Positions 27,619 to 37,430 of a stretch of 60,863 nt of DNA are shown piece after piece. This DNA comes from Lentisphaerota bacterium (GTDB taxonomy: Bacteria > Verrucomicrobiota > Lentisphaeria > Victivallales > Victivallaceae): the NCBI GenBank assembly GCA_015061725.1, contig SUVX01000015.1, positions 1 to 60,863 on the forward strand. Reading direction: 5' to 3'. The notes beneath the pieces are model-generated. The model did no database searches. It was not told where the DNA came from and saw only the letters and a list, made by a program, of their open reading frames with translations. Numbering within the stretch: the first letter of the stretch is position 1; every line of letters begins with the position of its first letter. The position numbers were made by a program, and so were the translations under genes.

Positions 27619-28376
27619 CACCGGTCATTGAAGTCAACAATCTTTCTTTTGCCTACGAATCGGGCAGTACCATTCTGGAAGATGTGAATTTTGCCATTCT
27701 GGAAGGGCAGTCCGGATGCATCGTCGGTCCCAACGGCGGCGGCAAAAGCACGCTGCTCAAATTGCTGCTGGGACTGCTTCTGCCCGATAACGGAAGTATC
27801 CGCCTTTTCGGACAGCCGCCGCGCGACTCCCGCCGTCTGGTGGGCTACATGCCCCAGTATCATCAGCTGGATGCCGCTTTTCCCGTGACTGCCATTGAGG
27901 TTGCGGAAATGGGCTGTATCAAACCGGGATTCTTTCCGTTCTACTCAAAAAAGGACCGTGCCGATGCCATGGCGGCTCTTGACGAACTGGGCATTGCCGA
28001 CCTTGCCGACAGAAGTTTCGCAGATCTTTCCGGCGGGCAGAGACAGCGGGTATTGATCGCACGCGCTCTTGCCTGTCATCCGCGGCTTCTTCTGCTGGAT
28101 GAACCGACTGCCAACATCGACCCCGGCGCGGAAGAACAGTTTTATGCCACTTTGGCTGTCCTGAGAAAGCGCATGACCGTTCTGACCGTTTCTCACGACC
28201 TGGGATTTGTCAACCGCGAAACGGATGTCATCATCTGTGTCAACCGTAAAGTAAGCGTTCATCAGGCAGAAAACTTCACCGCCGAAGCCGCCGATGCGGT
28301 CTACCATCACGAAATGAACTTTATCCGGCACGATCACGACTGTTTCTGCCATTGCGGAGGAAAACACAATGACTGA
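27615..28376 (+). CDS. Zinc/manganese ABC transporter, ATPase
   Basis: 253-residue ABC ATPase with Walker A GPNGGGKSTLL, Q-loop MPQYHQ, signature LSGGQRQR and Walker B LLLLDEPTANID, then the switch His in VSHD. The C-terminus is His-rich (YHHEMNFIRHDHDCFCHCGG), which fits metal handling. It overlaps the binding-protein gene by 4 bases and the permease gene by 8. Confidence 0.93.
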   Translation: MTPVIEVNNLSFAYESGSTILEDVNFAILEGQSGCIVGPNGGGKSTLLKLLLGLLLPDNGSIRLFGQPPRDSRRLVGYMPQYHQLDAAFPVTAIEVAEMGCIKPGFFPFYSKKDRADAMAALDELGIADLADRSFADLSGGQRQRVLIARALACHPRLLLLDEPTANIDPGAEEQFYATLAVLRKRMTVLTVSHDLGFVNRETDVIICVNRKVSVHQAENFTAEAADAVYHHEMNFIRHDHDCFCHCGGKHND

Positions 28377-29214
28377 TATTCTGCGCGAACTTTTTTCTCC
28401 TGAACTGGTATTTCTGCGTTACGCTCTTCTGATCGGAATTCTCGCAAGTCCGGTGCTGGGCGTTGTGGGAACTCTCGTCGTCACCCGGCGCATATCCAGC
28501 CTTGCCGGCGCCAGCGCACACGCGGCACTGGGCGGCGTGGGACTGGCTCTGTTTCTTCAGAGAGTCTGCATGTTCAACTGGTGTACGCCCACCGTGGGCG
28601 CCGTTGCCGGCGCTCTGCTTGCCGCCATCGTCGTCGGCATCGTAAGTTTGACGGCAAAGGAACGTGAAGATACAGTCATCGCCGTCGTCTGGGCGCTGGG
28701 CATGTCCATCGGACTGCTGTTTCTGGAACGGACTCCCGGTTATGTGGACTGGCAGGGATATCTTTTCGGAAACATTCTCCTGCTTTCAAAAAGTGATATC
28801 ATTATGACGATCATTCTGGATGCGGCAGTTCTTCTGCCGATGATCCTGTTTTATCCGGCAGTCCTTGCCATGTCTTTTGACTCCACATTTGCCGAGCTGC
28901 GGGGAATCCGCGTATCGGTGATTTATCTGATTCTGCTGGCACTGACAGCATGTACCATTGTTCTGCTGCTCAATGTTGTCGGAATCATTCTTGTCATTGC
29001 GCTGCTGACGCTTCCGGCGGCAACTGCCGGATGTTTCACCCGCCATTTGTGGAGCATGATGGTGCTGGGAGCCGTTTTGAGCTGGCTCTTTGTCACCGGC
29101 GGACTGCTCAGCAGTTTCTATTACCGCCTGCCTTCCGGACCTGCGATCGTTGTTTTTGCCGGAACGGTCTACCTGGCGGCTCTCGGATTTTCGAAATGGA
29201 AGGGAAAAAGATAA
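28369..29214 (+). CDS. Zinc/manganese ABC transporter, permease
   Basis: 281 residues with about eight or nine membrane helices of the ABC-3 (ZnuB/MntB/TroC) family. Characteristic are an N-terminal SLAGASAHAALGGVGLAL block and the LNVVGIILVIALLTLPAATAG helix pair. It overlaps the ATPase gene by 8 bases and its TAA overlaps the next ATG by 1, so the four genes are translated together. Confidence 0.93.
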   Translation: MTDILRELFSPELVFLRYALLIGILASPVLGVVGTLVVTRRISSLAGASAHAALGGVGLALFLQRVCMFNWCTPTVGAVAGALLAAIVVGIVSLTAKEREDTVIAVVWALGMSIGLLFLERTPGYVDWQGYLFGNILLLSKSDIIMTIILDAAVLLPMILFYPAVLAMSFDSTFAELRGIRVSVIYLILLALTACTIVLLLNVVGIILVIALLTLPAATAGCFTRHLWSMMVLGAVLSWLFVTGGLLSSFYYRLPSGPAIVVFAGTVYLAALGFSKWKGKR

Positions 29215-29993
29215 TGTATACAGGATCAAAAATCAATATTTTTGCAGGTTTTATCCTGCTCGGAATTTTGCTTGCAGGCTGCGGAGATTCTTCTCCTGAG
29301 CAGGCGATGAACAAAGCCGTTGCCTTTGCCCGCAACAATGAATGGGGCAAAGCGGCAAAGATTGCCGACCGTCTGGCGAAACAGAATCCCTCTCTGGCAG
29401 AGGCGCACGTTCTGCGCGCCGTCACCTCGGAGCGCACCGGCGACAGACAGACGGCACTGGATGCCGCCCGCCGGGCGGTGGAAATCAATCCGGACAACTT
29501 TGTTACGCTCTACACCCTTGCCCGGCTCTATGCTGCCGATCCCGCCCGCAGCAGCGAAGCCAATGCCCGATTGATGAAAGCCTGGCTGAAAAGAAAAAAT
29601 GATATCCGGGTCAAAATCCTGTTGTGCAATGTGGCGATGGAATCCAATTCTCCCAAAGCGCAGTTTTATCTGAACAACCTTGCACAAATTCCCAAATTTT
29701 CAAATTCCGCCGTTCTCTACAACCAGTACGGTGTTCTTCATGCGCGCCGCAAAAATTACCGGAACGCCCGTCTGTACTTTCAGTCGGCAAGACAGAAGGA
29801 TAAAAACAATCCGGATATTCTGCTCAACTCGGCCCGTTTTCTCGACAATTGCTATGTAAAGAAGCTGCTTTATCCGCGCATCAAAAAAGCGGATGTCGTA
29901 AGACTCTATCAGAGATATCTGGACTCTGCCGGGAAAGATGCCTCCGGCAAAGTTGAGGCTGCCGCCAGAATTTCAAAATACAAAAATATGTGA
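29214..29993 (+). CDS. TPR lipoprotein
   Basis: 259 residues. The signal ends at a lipobox (ILLAGC), so it is probably an envelope lipoprotein. The rest is TPR: AEAHVLRAVTSERTGDRQTALDAARRAVEINPDN, then YNQYGVLHARRKNYRNARLYF. The start is the ATG overlapping the permease stop (TAATG), with AAGG upstream. Position after a metal importer may be incidental, since dnaG follows in the same run. Partner unknown. Confidence 0.8.
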   Translation: MYTGSKINIFAGFILLGILLAGCGDSSPEQAMNKAVAFARNNEWGKAAKIADRLAKQNPSLAEAHVLRAVTSERTGDRQTALDAARRAVEINPDNFVTLYTLARLYAADPARSSEANARLMKAWLKRKNDIRVKILLCNVAMESNSPKAQFYLNNLAQIPKFSNSAVLYNQYGVLHARRKNYRNARLYFQSARQKDKNNPDILLNSARFLDNCYVKKLLYPRIKKADVVRLYQRYLDSAGKDASGKVEAAARISKYKNM

Positions 29994-30015
29994 TCCGGGG
30001 ATTCAGCAACTTATT

Positions 30016-31827
30016 ATGGCTTCTGTTATTCCACCGGAAATCATTGAAGAAATCAAGGCAAGAAACGACATCGTTGAGGTGATCGGTTCATTTGTCCAGC
30101 TCAAGCGTGCCGGAAGTACCAATTTCAAAGGGTTGTGTCCGTTTCATCAGGAAAAGACCCCCTCTTTTCACGTTGACTCTGCCCGGCAGATGTTCCACTG
30201 TTTCGGCTGCGGCAAGGGCGGAGATGTGGTGCGTTTTCTCATGGATAAGGAAAACCTCACCTTTGTCGATGCATTGCACATGCTCGCTTCACGGGCGGGA
30301 ATCATTATTCCGGAATACAATAACAACTCCTCTGACCGCAGAGAGGCTCAGCAGCGTGGAAGTTTGAGAGAAAGACTGCTCCGTGCCAACGAAACCATGG
30401 CGGCATTTTTTGCGGAAAATCTGAAACGCAATCCCGACGGATTGGTTGCAAACTATCTCCGCAGCCGCGGACTTTCGATTGAAGAGGCATTGTATTTCAA
30501 AATCGGCGCCGCCCCCGACGGCTGGACCGCCGGTCTGGAATACGCCCGCAGCTGCGGTTTTACCGATCAGGATATGCTTGCCGCCGGACTTGCCCGTCAG
30601 AAAGAGGGTTCCAACCGCTGTTACGATCAATTCAGAGGCAGACTCACCTTTGCCATCACCAACGAGCAGGGACGCGTTTGCGGATTCAGTGCAAGAAGTC
30701 TTGAAGCCAAACCTGTTGACGGCGGCAAATATATCAACACATCTGAAACGCCGGTTTTCCGCAAAGGACATCTGCTTTACGGCATGGCTCTTGCCCGCAA
30801 AGCCATTGCTGAAAACAACCTTGCCGTCTTATGCGAAGGACAGATGGATACCATCGCTTTTCACCGTGCCGGAATCAATTACGCCGTTGCGCCGCTGGGA
30901 ACAGCTTTCACACCCGATCAGGCAAAAGTTCTCAAACGTTACACATCACGTCTGCTGCTTGCCTTTGACGCTGACGGCGCAGGCATGAAAGCCGTTGAAC
31001 GTGCGGCGGAGATTCTTCTGCCGTTATCCATGGATGTCAAAGTCATCAGTATTCCGGGCGGCAAAGACCCCGATGAACTTTATTCCACAGGCGGAAAAGA
31101 GGCGGTTGCCGCCGTCCTTGAAAATGCCCGTCCGCTGCTGTCAGTTTTAACCTCACGTCTTGCAGATAAATTTGATCTCAATTCCCCCGTGGGCAGAGGC
31201 GGTGCCGCCGCCTGGATTGCCAATTACCTGAAACTGGTTGAAAACCGCGTGGAACTTGAGGGATACGTCTCCGAAGCCGCCGATGCGTTGAAAGTAAGTA
31301 TAGACGCCATTTACGCCGAACTTGCCGCCATCCGCAAAAGAGACCGCCGCCGTGACGGTTTCGGTTCTCCGCAGCAACAGGAGCAGGAAGTTGAAAAAAA
31401 GGTCGTTCCGGAAACGCCGCAATTTGTCTATCCCGTTGCACTGATTTCACTGCTGGAACTTGCCGTAAACAGCGAAAACGCCGCAAGACAGATATCTGAA
31501 ATGCTTGAACCTGAGGAACTTTCTTCACAAGACCCGGTCACCAAAGCTCTCAATACGCTGATTGATGCCGCACTCAACAACGAGTTTCAGCAGGGGATAA
31601 AAGATATTTCAGACTCCCTGACGGAACATCCCGTCCCTGAAATCAGCCGGATACTGGTTGAGAATGCCGAGTGTCCTGATGTGGCAAAAGCCGTCACTCA
31701 GAGTATTGACGACTTCCGCCGTGTGCAGAAAAAGAAAAAAAGAGAAGAATTGAAGAACCGTTTGAAAGCCGCTCAATCCGCAGAGGAAAAAGCGGAACTT
31801 TTCAAACAGCTCTCTGCATTGAAGTAA
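30016..31827 (+). CDS. dnaG: DNA primase
   Basis: Makes RNA primers for replication. The ATG at 30016 gives the canonical start IPPEIIEEIKARNDIVEVI. The CHC2 zinc finger has C41, H44, C62 and C65. The catalytic TOPRIM core follows with LCEGQMDTIAFHRAG and LAFDADGAGMKA. The C-terminal region is helical with a Lys/Glu-rich end and would bind the DnaB helicase. Length 603 is normal. It lies in the plus-strand run between a TPR lipoprotein and another lipoprotein; rpoD and rpsU, its usual neighbours, are absent. Confidence 0.96.
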   Translation: MASVIPPEIIEEIKARNDIVEVIGSFVQLKRAGSTNFKGLCPFHQEKTPSFHVDSARQMFHCFGCGKGGDVVRFLMDKENLTFVDALHMLASRAGIIIPEYNNNSSDRREAQQRGSLRERLLRANETMAAFFAENLKRNPDGLVANYLRSRGLSIEEALYFKIGAAPDGWTAGLEYARSCGFTDQDMLAAGLARQKEGSNRCYDQFRGRLTFAITNEQGRVCGFSARSLEAKPVDGGKYINTSETPVFRKGHLLYGMALARKAIAENNLAVLCEGQMDTIAFHRAGINYAVAPLGTAFTPDQAKVLKRYTSRLLLAFDADGAGMKAVERAAEILLPLSMDVKVISIPGGKDPDELYSTGGKEAVAAVLENARPLLSVLTSRLADKFDLNSPVGRGGAAAWIANYLKLVENRVELEGYVSEAADALKVSIDAIYAELAAIRKRDRRRDGFGSPQQQEQEVEKKVVPETPQFVYPVALISLLELAVNSENAARQISEMLEPEELSSQDPVTKALNTLIDAALNNEFQQGIKDISDSLTEHPVPEISRILVENAECPDVAKAVTQSIDDFRRVQKKKKREELKNRLKAAQSAEEKAELFKQLSALK

Positions 31828-31848
31828 TTTATTATAAGGAAAGATACC

Positions 31849-32448
31849 ATGAACAGACTGACCGCTTTTTTCATACTTTGTTTGTGCATACTGTCAACTG
31901 CCGGTTGTGTCAGGACCGAAGTCGGCTCCACCCGCCGTGCCCTCGGTGAACGGGAAAAGGAAAAGTATGCCCCCATCCGCAACCACAAACTCAAACTTGA
32001 ACTTACCGGCAACGGACAGCTTTTTTCCGGTGAAGGCGGTTTTCTCACCTTTGCCCTCATCAACGGCGGAGAAAAAAATATTGAAATCAAAGAATGGTAT
32101 TCCAACGAGGGGGACAATATCGTTCTCTACTGTCAGAACTGGCTGCCGGGCATGACAACTTATGATCCGCAGGGCTGGGTCAAACTGGATTTCACACCGA
32201 AAAAACCGGCGTGGCGTTATCCTTTGAGCCTGACGCCGGGCAACAGAATGTTCATCACCAAGCAGCTGCCCTTTGTTGACAGTTTGAACATCACCCCCGG
32301 CAATGAAAGAAGATACTTCGTCAAAGCGGAATTGACTCTCTCTTCGGTCAAACTTTCAAGTAAAGTTTCCACCGTTTCAGTCCGTAATCCGGCGGATAAA
32401 CGCCGAAAAGTGCAGCAAAGAGAGAAAAGCAGACATTTCGGACGTTGA
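31849..32448 (+). CDS. Lipoprotein of unknown function
   Basis: 199 residues with a signal peptide and lipobox ending STAGC. The mature part is a probable beta-sandwich (KLKLELTGNGQLFSGEGGFLTFALINGG, then NIEIKEWYSNEGDNI) and ends in a strongly basic tail. No family is recognised. It follows dnaG by 21 bases and precedes the UbiB-like gene by 65. Confidence 0.7.
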   Translation: MNRLTAFFILCLCILSTAGCVRTEVGSTRRALGEREKEKYAPIRNHKLKLELTGNGQLFSGEGGFLTFALINGGEKNIEIKEWYSNEGDNIVLYCQNWLPGMTTYDPQGWVKLDFTPKKPAWRYPLSLTPGNRMFITKQLPFVDSLNITPGNERRYFVKAELTLSSVKLSSKVSTVSVRNPADKRRKVQQREKSRHFGR

Positions 32449-32513
32449 AGACAGCCGTGTAAGGCATTATATTATCTTCAGTACAAAAAATTTTTTGGTG
32501 AACAGTTGAAGAA

Positions 32514-34277
32514 ATGGAAAATCTGATAACAAAAAGCTTTCATATAAACCGGGATCTGCGCACGCTGCGCCGGTTCTGGAATATTCTGGAAATCGTGGCT
32601 TCCTGCGGTTTCCGGGAGCTTGTTTCTGTCTATTTTCCGGAACACCGTCACCGCAAATCCTCACGCAAAAGAAAAAATATGCCGGATATTTCCGCACTTG
32701 ACCGCCCTGCCCGGCTCCGGCACATGCTTGAAGAACTGGGACCGACGTTTGTCAAACTCGGACAGATTCTTTCCACCCGTCCGGATATGATCGGCAATGT
32801 CTATGCTGAAGAACTCAAAAATCTGACGGAACATGTCACTCCTGTTGATTTTTCAGAAATCAAAAAAATCATTGAAGCTGAAACCGGCAGGAAAATTGAA
32901 GAGATTTTTTCAAGTTTTGACGAAACACCTCTTGCTTCCGCAAGTATCGGACAGGTCCATAAAGCCGTTCTCCGCTGCAACGGTCAATGTGTTGCAGTCA
33001 AAGTCCGCCGTCCCGGCGTGACGGAGATCATCAAAGAAGATCTGGAAATCATGCATTTCATCGCTTCCCGTCTGGAATCCGGCAGCAATTCCGCAGCAAA
33101 ATTCCGTCCGGTCAAAATCGTTGAGGAGTTTTCGCACAGTCTTGCACGTGAACTGGATTATATGGTCGAAGCGGCAAACCTGACCCGTTTTGCTGCAGAC
33201 AGTGCAAAAGATGTGCATATCAAAACAGCACAGGTTTTCTTTGATTATACAACTTCTGCCATGCTCACTATGGAGTTCATCAGCGGCGACTCCGCCGGAA
33301 AAATCCAGCAGAATCCCGCATTAAGGGAAAAATACGATCTGGAAAAAATTGCGGAACACGGCGTTAATTCTCTTTTGCATCAAATTTTCATCGCCGGATT
33401 TTTCCACGCCGATCCGCATCCCGGGAACATTCTCATTCTGCCGGACAACCGTCTGTGTTTCATTGATTTCGGCATGATGGGCAGAATTGCCCAGCGCGAA
33501 AGACGCACCTTTTTGAAAACCCTTTCATGCATGCTTGATAATGATATTCCCGGTATGGTCGATCATGCTCTGAAAATGACAGTACGCAGTCACTTCAACG
33601 GCAATCGCCTCACGCTTGAACGCGATGCCGCAGATCTGGTGGATGCCAATATCAATCTGCCTCTTGACCGTCTGAGTCTGGCAAAAATCCTCAATGATCT
33701 GCTCAAAATGCTCGATGCGCACGGACTGGCTCTGCGCCCTGAATTGTACATGATGTTCAAGTCTTTGATGACGATCGAACATCTGGGCAAAGATTTTTAT
33801 CCTGATTTGAAAATCGTGGAAATGGTCAAACCTTTTCTGGCAACGGCAAAATTCAAAGCACTTGATCCGCGCCGTTTCTTCCGCCGTTTTTTCAACGACC
33901 TGGAGGATAATACAGAAATCCTTCAGAATCTTCCCGGAACGGCAGGTTCCATTTTAACACAGCTTGAAGAGGGCAGTTTCACGTTGAGAATCGAACACCA
34001 CCGCCTCAATGATATTGAAGAAACGCTTTATCTGACAGGGGAGCGTCTTTCGCGCGCCCTGCTTCTGGCGGCATTGTTCCTCGGTTCAGCCCTGATGATT
34101 GTGGCAAAGATCCCGCCGGTCTGGGAAGGTATCCCGCTGATCGGAATGGGCGGCTTTCTCATCTCGGGTATTTTAAGTATTTACGCGCTCTGGTACGATC
34201 ACAGACAGAGAATAAAGTTCCTGCGTATCAGAACCGCTCAAAAACTGGAAGACGAATTCCGGAAAAAGATTTTTTAA
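32514..34277 (+). CDS. ABC1/AarF/UbiB family protein kinase-like protein
   Basis: 587 residues of the atypical kinase family that includes UbiB and COQ8. Diagnostic blocks are FVKLGQILSTRPD (the KxGQ motif), the Ala-rich loop ASIGQVHKA, VAVKVRRPGV, and the nucleotide/metal sites FHADPHPGN and FIDFGMMGR. Two hydrophobic helices at the C-terminus (ALLLAALFLGSALMIVAKI and IGMGGFLISGILSIYALW) anchor it. In bacteria these proteins support quinone or lipid synthesis; no quinone genes are adjacent, so the target is unresolved. Confidence 0.92.
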   Translation: MENLITKSFHINRDLRTLRRFWNILEIVASCGFRELVSVYFPEHRHRKSSRKRKNMPDISALDRPARLRHMLEELGPTFVKLGQILSTRPDMIGNVYAEELKNLTEHVTPVDFSEIKKIIEAETGRKIEEIFSSFDETPLASASIGQVHKAVLRCNGQCVAVKVRRPGVTEIIKEDLEIMHFIASRLESGSNSAAKFRPVKIVEEFSHSLARELDYMVEAANLTRFAADSAKDVHIKTAQVFFDYTTSAMLTMEFISGDSAGKIQQNPALREKYDLEKIAEHGVNSLLHQIFIAGFFHADPHPGNILILPDNRLCFIDFGMMGRIAQRERRTFLKTLSCMLDNDIPGMVDHALKMTVRSHFNGNRLTLERDAADLVDANINLPLDRLSLAKILNDLLKMLDAHGLALRPELYMMFKSLMTIEHLGKDFYPDLKIVEMVKPFLATAKFKALDPRRFFRRFFNDLEDNTEILQNLPGTAGSILTQLEEGSFTLRIEHHRLNDIEETLYLTGERLSRALLLAALFLGSALMIVAKIPPVWEGIPLIGMGGFLISGILSIYALWYDHRQRIKFLRIRTAQKLEDEFRKKIF

Positions 34278-34287
34278 GGTTTGATTC

Positions 34288-35100
34288 ATGGGTGCGGTAA
34301 AGAAAAACAATACATCTCCTGCCGGAGACAAGCAGAAAAAAAAGAGAAGCCTCGGAGCATTTTTTGCCCTGCTGCTGATTCTGTGTGCAGCGGCGGCAGC
34401 AGTTTTTGCCGTTATTGCCCTTTTCAGAGTTCTTTTCACGGGAAATCCGCGTTTCAATCTTCAAAAGGTACTGGTAACAGGTACGGGATACTGGAAAAAT
34501 CATCCGGAACAGTTTGCCCGGAAAATAAAACTGAAAAAAGAAACAAATCTGTTCAAGCTTGATTTGAAAACGATCAGACGGGACACCGGAAAAGTGCCGG
34601 GTATCGACAGCTGTTCTGTCATGCGTATCCTGCCGGACACACTGCTCTTTCAAGTTGTTGAACGCGTTCCCCGTGCCGTTCTCGGCAGTGCCAACTCGCC
34701 CTGGCTGGTGGACAGCAAGACCATCGTCATGCCCAGAGCGCAAGTCATGTCAAAACTGAGACGTCTGCCGACTATTTCGGGAATTTCTCTTGCCGGAGCA
34801 AAGGACGGAGAACCTTTCAACGCCGTCAAACCGGCTGTGGATCTGATCATGACAGCGACCCGGGATTTTCCTGACTTCACAATCATGGAGGTATCACTCA
34901 AAAAACGGGATAAAATGTACGTTTATTTTAAGTACCGCAGATATCCGATGTACAGGGTCTATCTCCCCGTCAAACACCGGGGATTGAAGTTTGAACTTCA
35001 GGTTCTGCAAAGCGCAATCATCAATGCGCTGAAAAACGGAGACAGAAGAACACTTTTCGACATGTCTTACGAAGGAAAAGTCGTAATTAAAACACCATAA
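34288..35100 (+). CDS. Membrane protein with POTRA/FtsQ-like domain
   Basis: 270 residues: a basic, Lys-rich cytoplasmic start, one membrane helix (FALLLILCAAAAAVFAVIALF) and a POTRA-type domain (FNLQKVLVTGTGYWKNHPEQF...VPGIDSCSVMRILPDTLLFQVVERVPRAVL). This is the FtsQ/DivIB plan, a divisome component bridging to the periplasm. It is away from any dcw cluster, next to a UbiB-like gene and purD, so either ftsQ has been relocated or this is a related protein. AAGG lies 8 bases before the start. Confidence 0.75.
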   Translation: MGAVKKNNTSPAGDKQKKKRSLGAFFALLLILCAAAAAVFAVIALFRVLFTGNPRFNLQKVLVTGTGYWKNHPEQFARKIKLKKETNLFKLDLKTIRRDTGKVPGIDSCSVMRILPDTLLFQVVERVPRAVLGSANSPWLVDSKTIVMPRAQVMSKLRRLPTISGISLAGAKDGEPFNAVKPAVDLIMTATRDFPDFTIMEVSLKKRDKMYVYFKYRRYPMYRVYLPVKHRGLKFELQVLQSAIINALKNGDRRTLFDMSYEGKVVIKTP

Positions 35101-35118
35101 TCAACAGGGGGAATATCT

Positions 35119-36399
35119 ATGAAAGTATTAGTTATCGGTTCAGGCGGACGTGAACATGCTCTTGCCTGGGCATTGAAAAACAGTCCGGCTGTGGAAGAAT
35201 TGTACTGCGCTCCCGGTAATGCCGGTATTGCCGAAGTTGCCCAATGCGTTTCCATTGAAGTCAGTGAATTGGATAAACTTGCTGATTTTGCTCAGGAAAA
35301 CAAAATCGATCTGACCGTGGTGGGTCCCGAAGCCCCCCTCTGCGCCGGAGTCGTTGACGTATTCCGCGCCCGGGGATTGACCGTTTTCGGTCCTGACAAA
35401 CAGGCGGCAATGCTTGAAGGCAGCAAAGATTTTGCCAAAGAATTCATGATCAAATACGGCATCCCGACGGCAAAAGGCTGTGCCTGTACTGATGCTGCTT
35501 CTGCAAGAGAATACATTAAAAAAGAGTTTGCTGCCGGAGCAAAAGGTATTGTTGTCAAGGCTGACGGTCTTGCCGCCGGTAAAGGCGTTCTGGTCGCGCT
35601 CTCTGAAGCTGAAGCTGTTGCGTTCTCAGACCAGTGCTTTGACGGTGAATTCGGTTCCGCCGGAGCAAAAGTCGTTATTGAAGAAATGCTCACCGGAGAA
35701 GAAGCAAGTATCTTTGCTCTCTGCGACGGCAAATCCATCGTTGCTCTTGCGCCCTCTCAGGATCACAAACGTATATTTGACAATGACGCGGGTCCCAATA
35801 CCGGCGGCATGGGTGCATATTCTCCGGCTCCGGTGGTCAATGACATTGTTTCAAAGCGCATTGAAGAAAAGGTCCTCAAACCGTTCCTCAAGGGTGTTCA
35901 GGCAGAAAATCTGCACTTCCGCGGCGTGATTTTCGTGGGACTGATGATTGAAAACGATGAACCCAAAGTGCTGGAATTCAATGTCCGTTTCGGCGATCCC
36001 GAAACTCAGCCTGTCATGCGGCGTTTTGTCGGCGATCTCGCCGATGTGCTTTACAAAACAGCGACCTGCGACCTGGCAAATGCCAGGATTGCCTGGAGAG
36101 ATGAACCGGCGGTTTCCGTTGTCATCGCCTCAGCCGGATATCCCGGCAAATACGAAAAGGGCAAAGTCATTTCAGGATTGGATAAAGCCGCCGCCACCGG
36201 TGCCGTGGTCTTCCACGCAGGAACCGCATTCAAGGACGGGGCGATCGTTTCCGCCGGTGGACGCGTTCTGGGCGTTTCAGCTCTGGGCAAAGATATCGCA
36301 GATGCCATCGCCAATGCCTACAAGGGCGTCGCTGAAATCTCTTTTGACGGCGCATATTACAGAAAAGATATCGGCGCAAAAGCGCTGAAAAAAAGATAA
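35119..36399 (+). CDS. purD: Phosphoribosylamine--glycine ligase
   Basis: Second step of de novo purine synthesis (GAR synthetase), an ATP-grasp enzyme of 426 residues. Start KVLVIGSGGREHALAW, then VVGPEAPLCAGVVD, ATP-grasp VKADGLAAGKGV, QDHKRIFDNDAGPNTGGMGAYSP, and the metal-binding VLEFNVRFGDPETQ. It opens a tight run with an oxidoreductase, ispE and gmhB (gaps 1-16 bases) but has no functional tie to them. A strong GGGG-rich ribosome site precedes the ATG. Confidence 0.96.
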   Translation: MKVLVIGSGGREHALAWALKNSPAVEELYCAPGNAGIAEVAQCVSIEVSELDKLADFAQENKIDLTVVGPEAPLCAGVVDVFRARGLTVFGPDKQAAMLEGSKDFAKEFMIKYGIPTAKGCACTDAASAREYIKKEFAAGAKGIVVKADGLAAGKGVLVALSEAEAVAFSDQCFDGEFGSAGAKVVIEEMLTGEEASIFALCDGKSIVALAPSQDHKRIFDNDAGPNTGGMGAYSPAPVVNDIVSKRIEEKVLKPFLKGVQAENLHFRGVIFVGLMIENDEPKVLEFNVRFGDPETQPVMRRFVGDLADVLYKTATCDLANARIAWRDEPAVSVVIASAGYPGKYEKGKVISGLDKAAATGAVVFHAGTAFKDGAIVSAGGRVLGVSALGKDIADAIANAYKGVAEISFDGAYYRKDIGAKALKKR

Positions 36400-36415
36400 T
36401 TCAGGGGGAATAATC

Positions 36416-37429
36416 ATGGCTGACGGAAAATTGAAAGTCGGAGTTATCGGCGTAGGAGTCCTGGGCAGACATCATGCCCGTCTGTACGCAGAAAGTCCCA
36501 ATGCCGAAGTCGTCGGAATTTTTGACGTCCAGAAAGATGCCGCTGAGAAAGTCGGCGCAGAATTCAATCTCAAAGTCTTTGAAAAGTGGGAAGAGCTTGC
36601 CGCACAATGCGATGCGCTGAGCGTAGCTGTTCCCGCCAACTATCACGCTCAGACGACGATCCCGCTGCTTGAAATGGGCAAACATGTGCTGGTTGAAAAA
36701 CCCATCGCCTCCTCAATCAAAGATGCGGAACTCATGGTCGAAACTGCAAAAAAACACAATGTGGTTTTCGGTGTCGGTCATGTGGAGCGTTTCAATCCCG
36801 CCATGGATTTTCTGGAAAAATATCATGCGGCGACCCGTTTCATTGAAGCGCACCGTCTGGCGAAATATCCTCCGCCGCGTCCGGGACAGCACCGCAGAGG
36901 TACTGAGGTGAGTGTCGTTCTCGACCTGATGATCCACGATATCGATCTGGTTCTCACCATGGTCAAAGCCGATGTTGAACGCATTGACGTTGTGGGTATC
37001 CCCGTCTTGAGCGGTACTGAAGATATCGTCAACGCCCGCATCAAGTTCGTCAACGGCAGCTGTGCAAGCCTCACCGCCAGCCGTGTCAGTCAGGAACCCC
37101 TGCGCCGTTTCAGAGTCTTCCAGGATGACTGCTATATTTCCATGGACTACGGCAATCACTTCGGTATGGTTCTCAAGCGCAACCGTCTGGGACTTGCCCG
37201 CAAAGATGTTGATCTTGACGACAAAAACGCCCTCGCAGCTGAACTTGAGGACTTCATTGCCGCCGTCAACAAGACGAAAGAAACCGGCATTGTCACCCCG
37301 ACCAAGGTTCCGGGAGATCAGGGACTGCGCGCCCTGCGTATGGCTGTTGCCATCGAACGTGAAGCCCGCCGTTACAACGAACAGTACGGTTTCAAGTTTG
37401 CCCCCTGCACGCCGGATGAGATGAAATAA
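36416..37429 (+). CDS. Gfo/Idh/MocA dehydrogenase, possibly UDP-sugar type
   Basis: 337 residues with the Rossmann start VGVIGVGVLGRHHARLY, the VEKPIASS motif and, after it, GVGHVERFNPAMDF. The VERFNPA variant and a neighbourhood of ispE and gmhB resemble the UDP-N-acetylglucosamine 3-dehydrogenase (GnnA) group that modifies lipid A precursors; this assignment is inference, as the partner aminotransferase is not nearby. One base separates its stop from the ispE start. Confidence 0.85.
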   Translation: MADGKLKVGVIGVGVLGRHHARLYAESPNAEVVGIFDVQKDAAEKVGAEFNLKVFEKWEELAAQCDALSVAVPANYHAQTTIPLLEMGKHVLVEKPIASSIKDAELMVETAKKHNVVFGVGHVERFNPAMDFLEKYHAATRFIEAHRLAKYPPPRPGQHRRGTEVSVVLDLMIHDIDLVLTMVKADVERIDVVGIPVLSGTEDIVNARIKFVNGSCASLTASRVSQEPLRRFRVFQDDCYISMDYGNHFGMVLKRNRLGLARKDVDLDDKNALAAELEDFIAAVNKTKETGIVTPTKVPGDQGLRALRMAVAIEREARRYNEQYGFKFAPCTPDEMK

Positions 37430-37430
37430 G

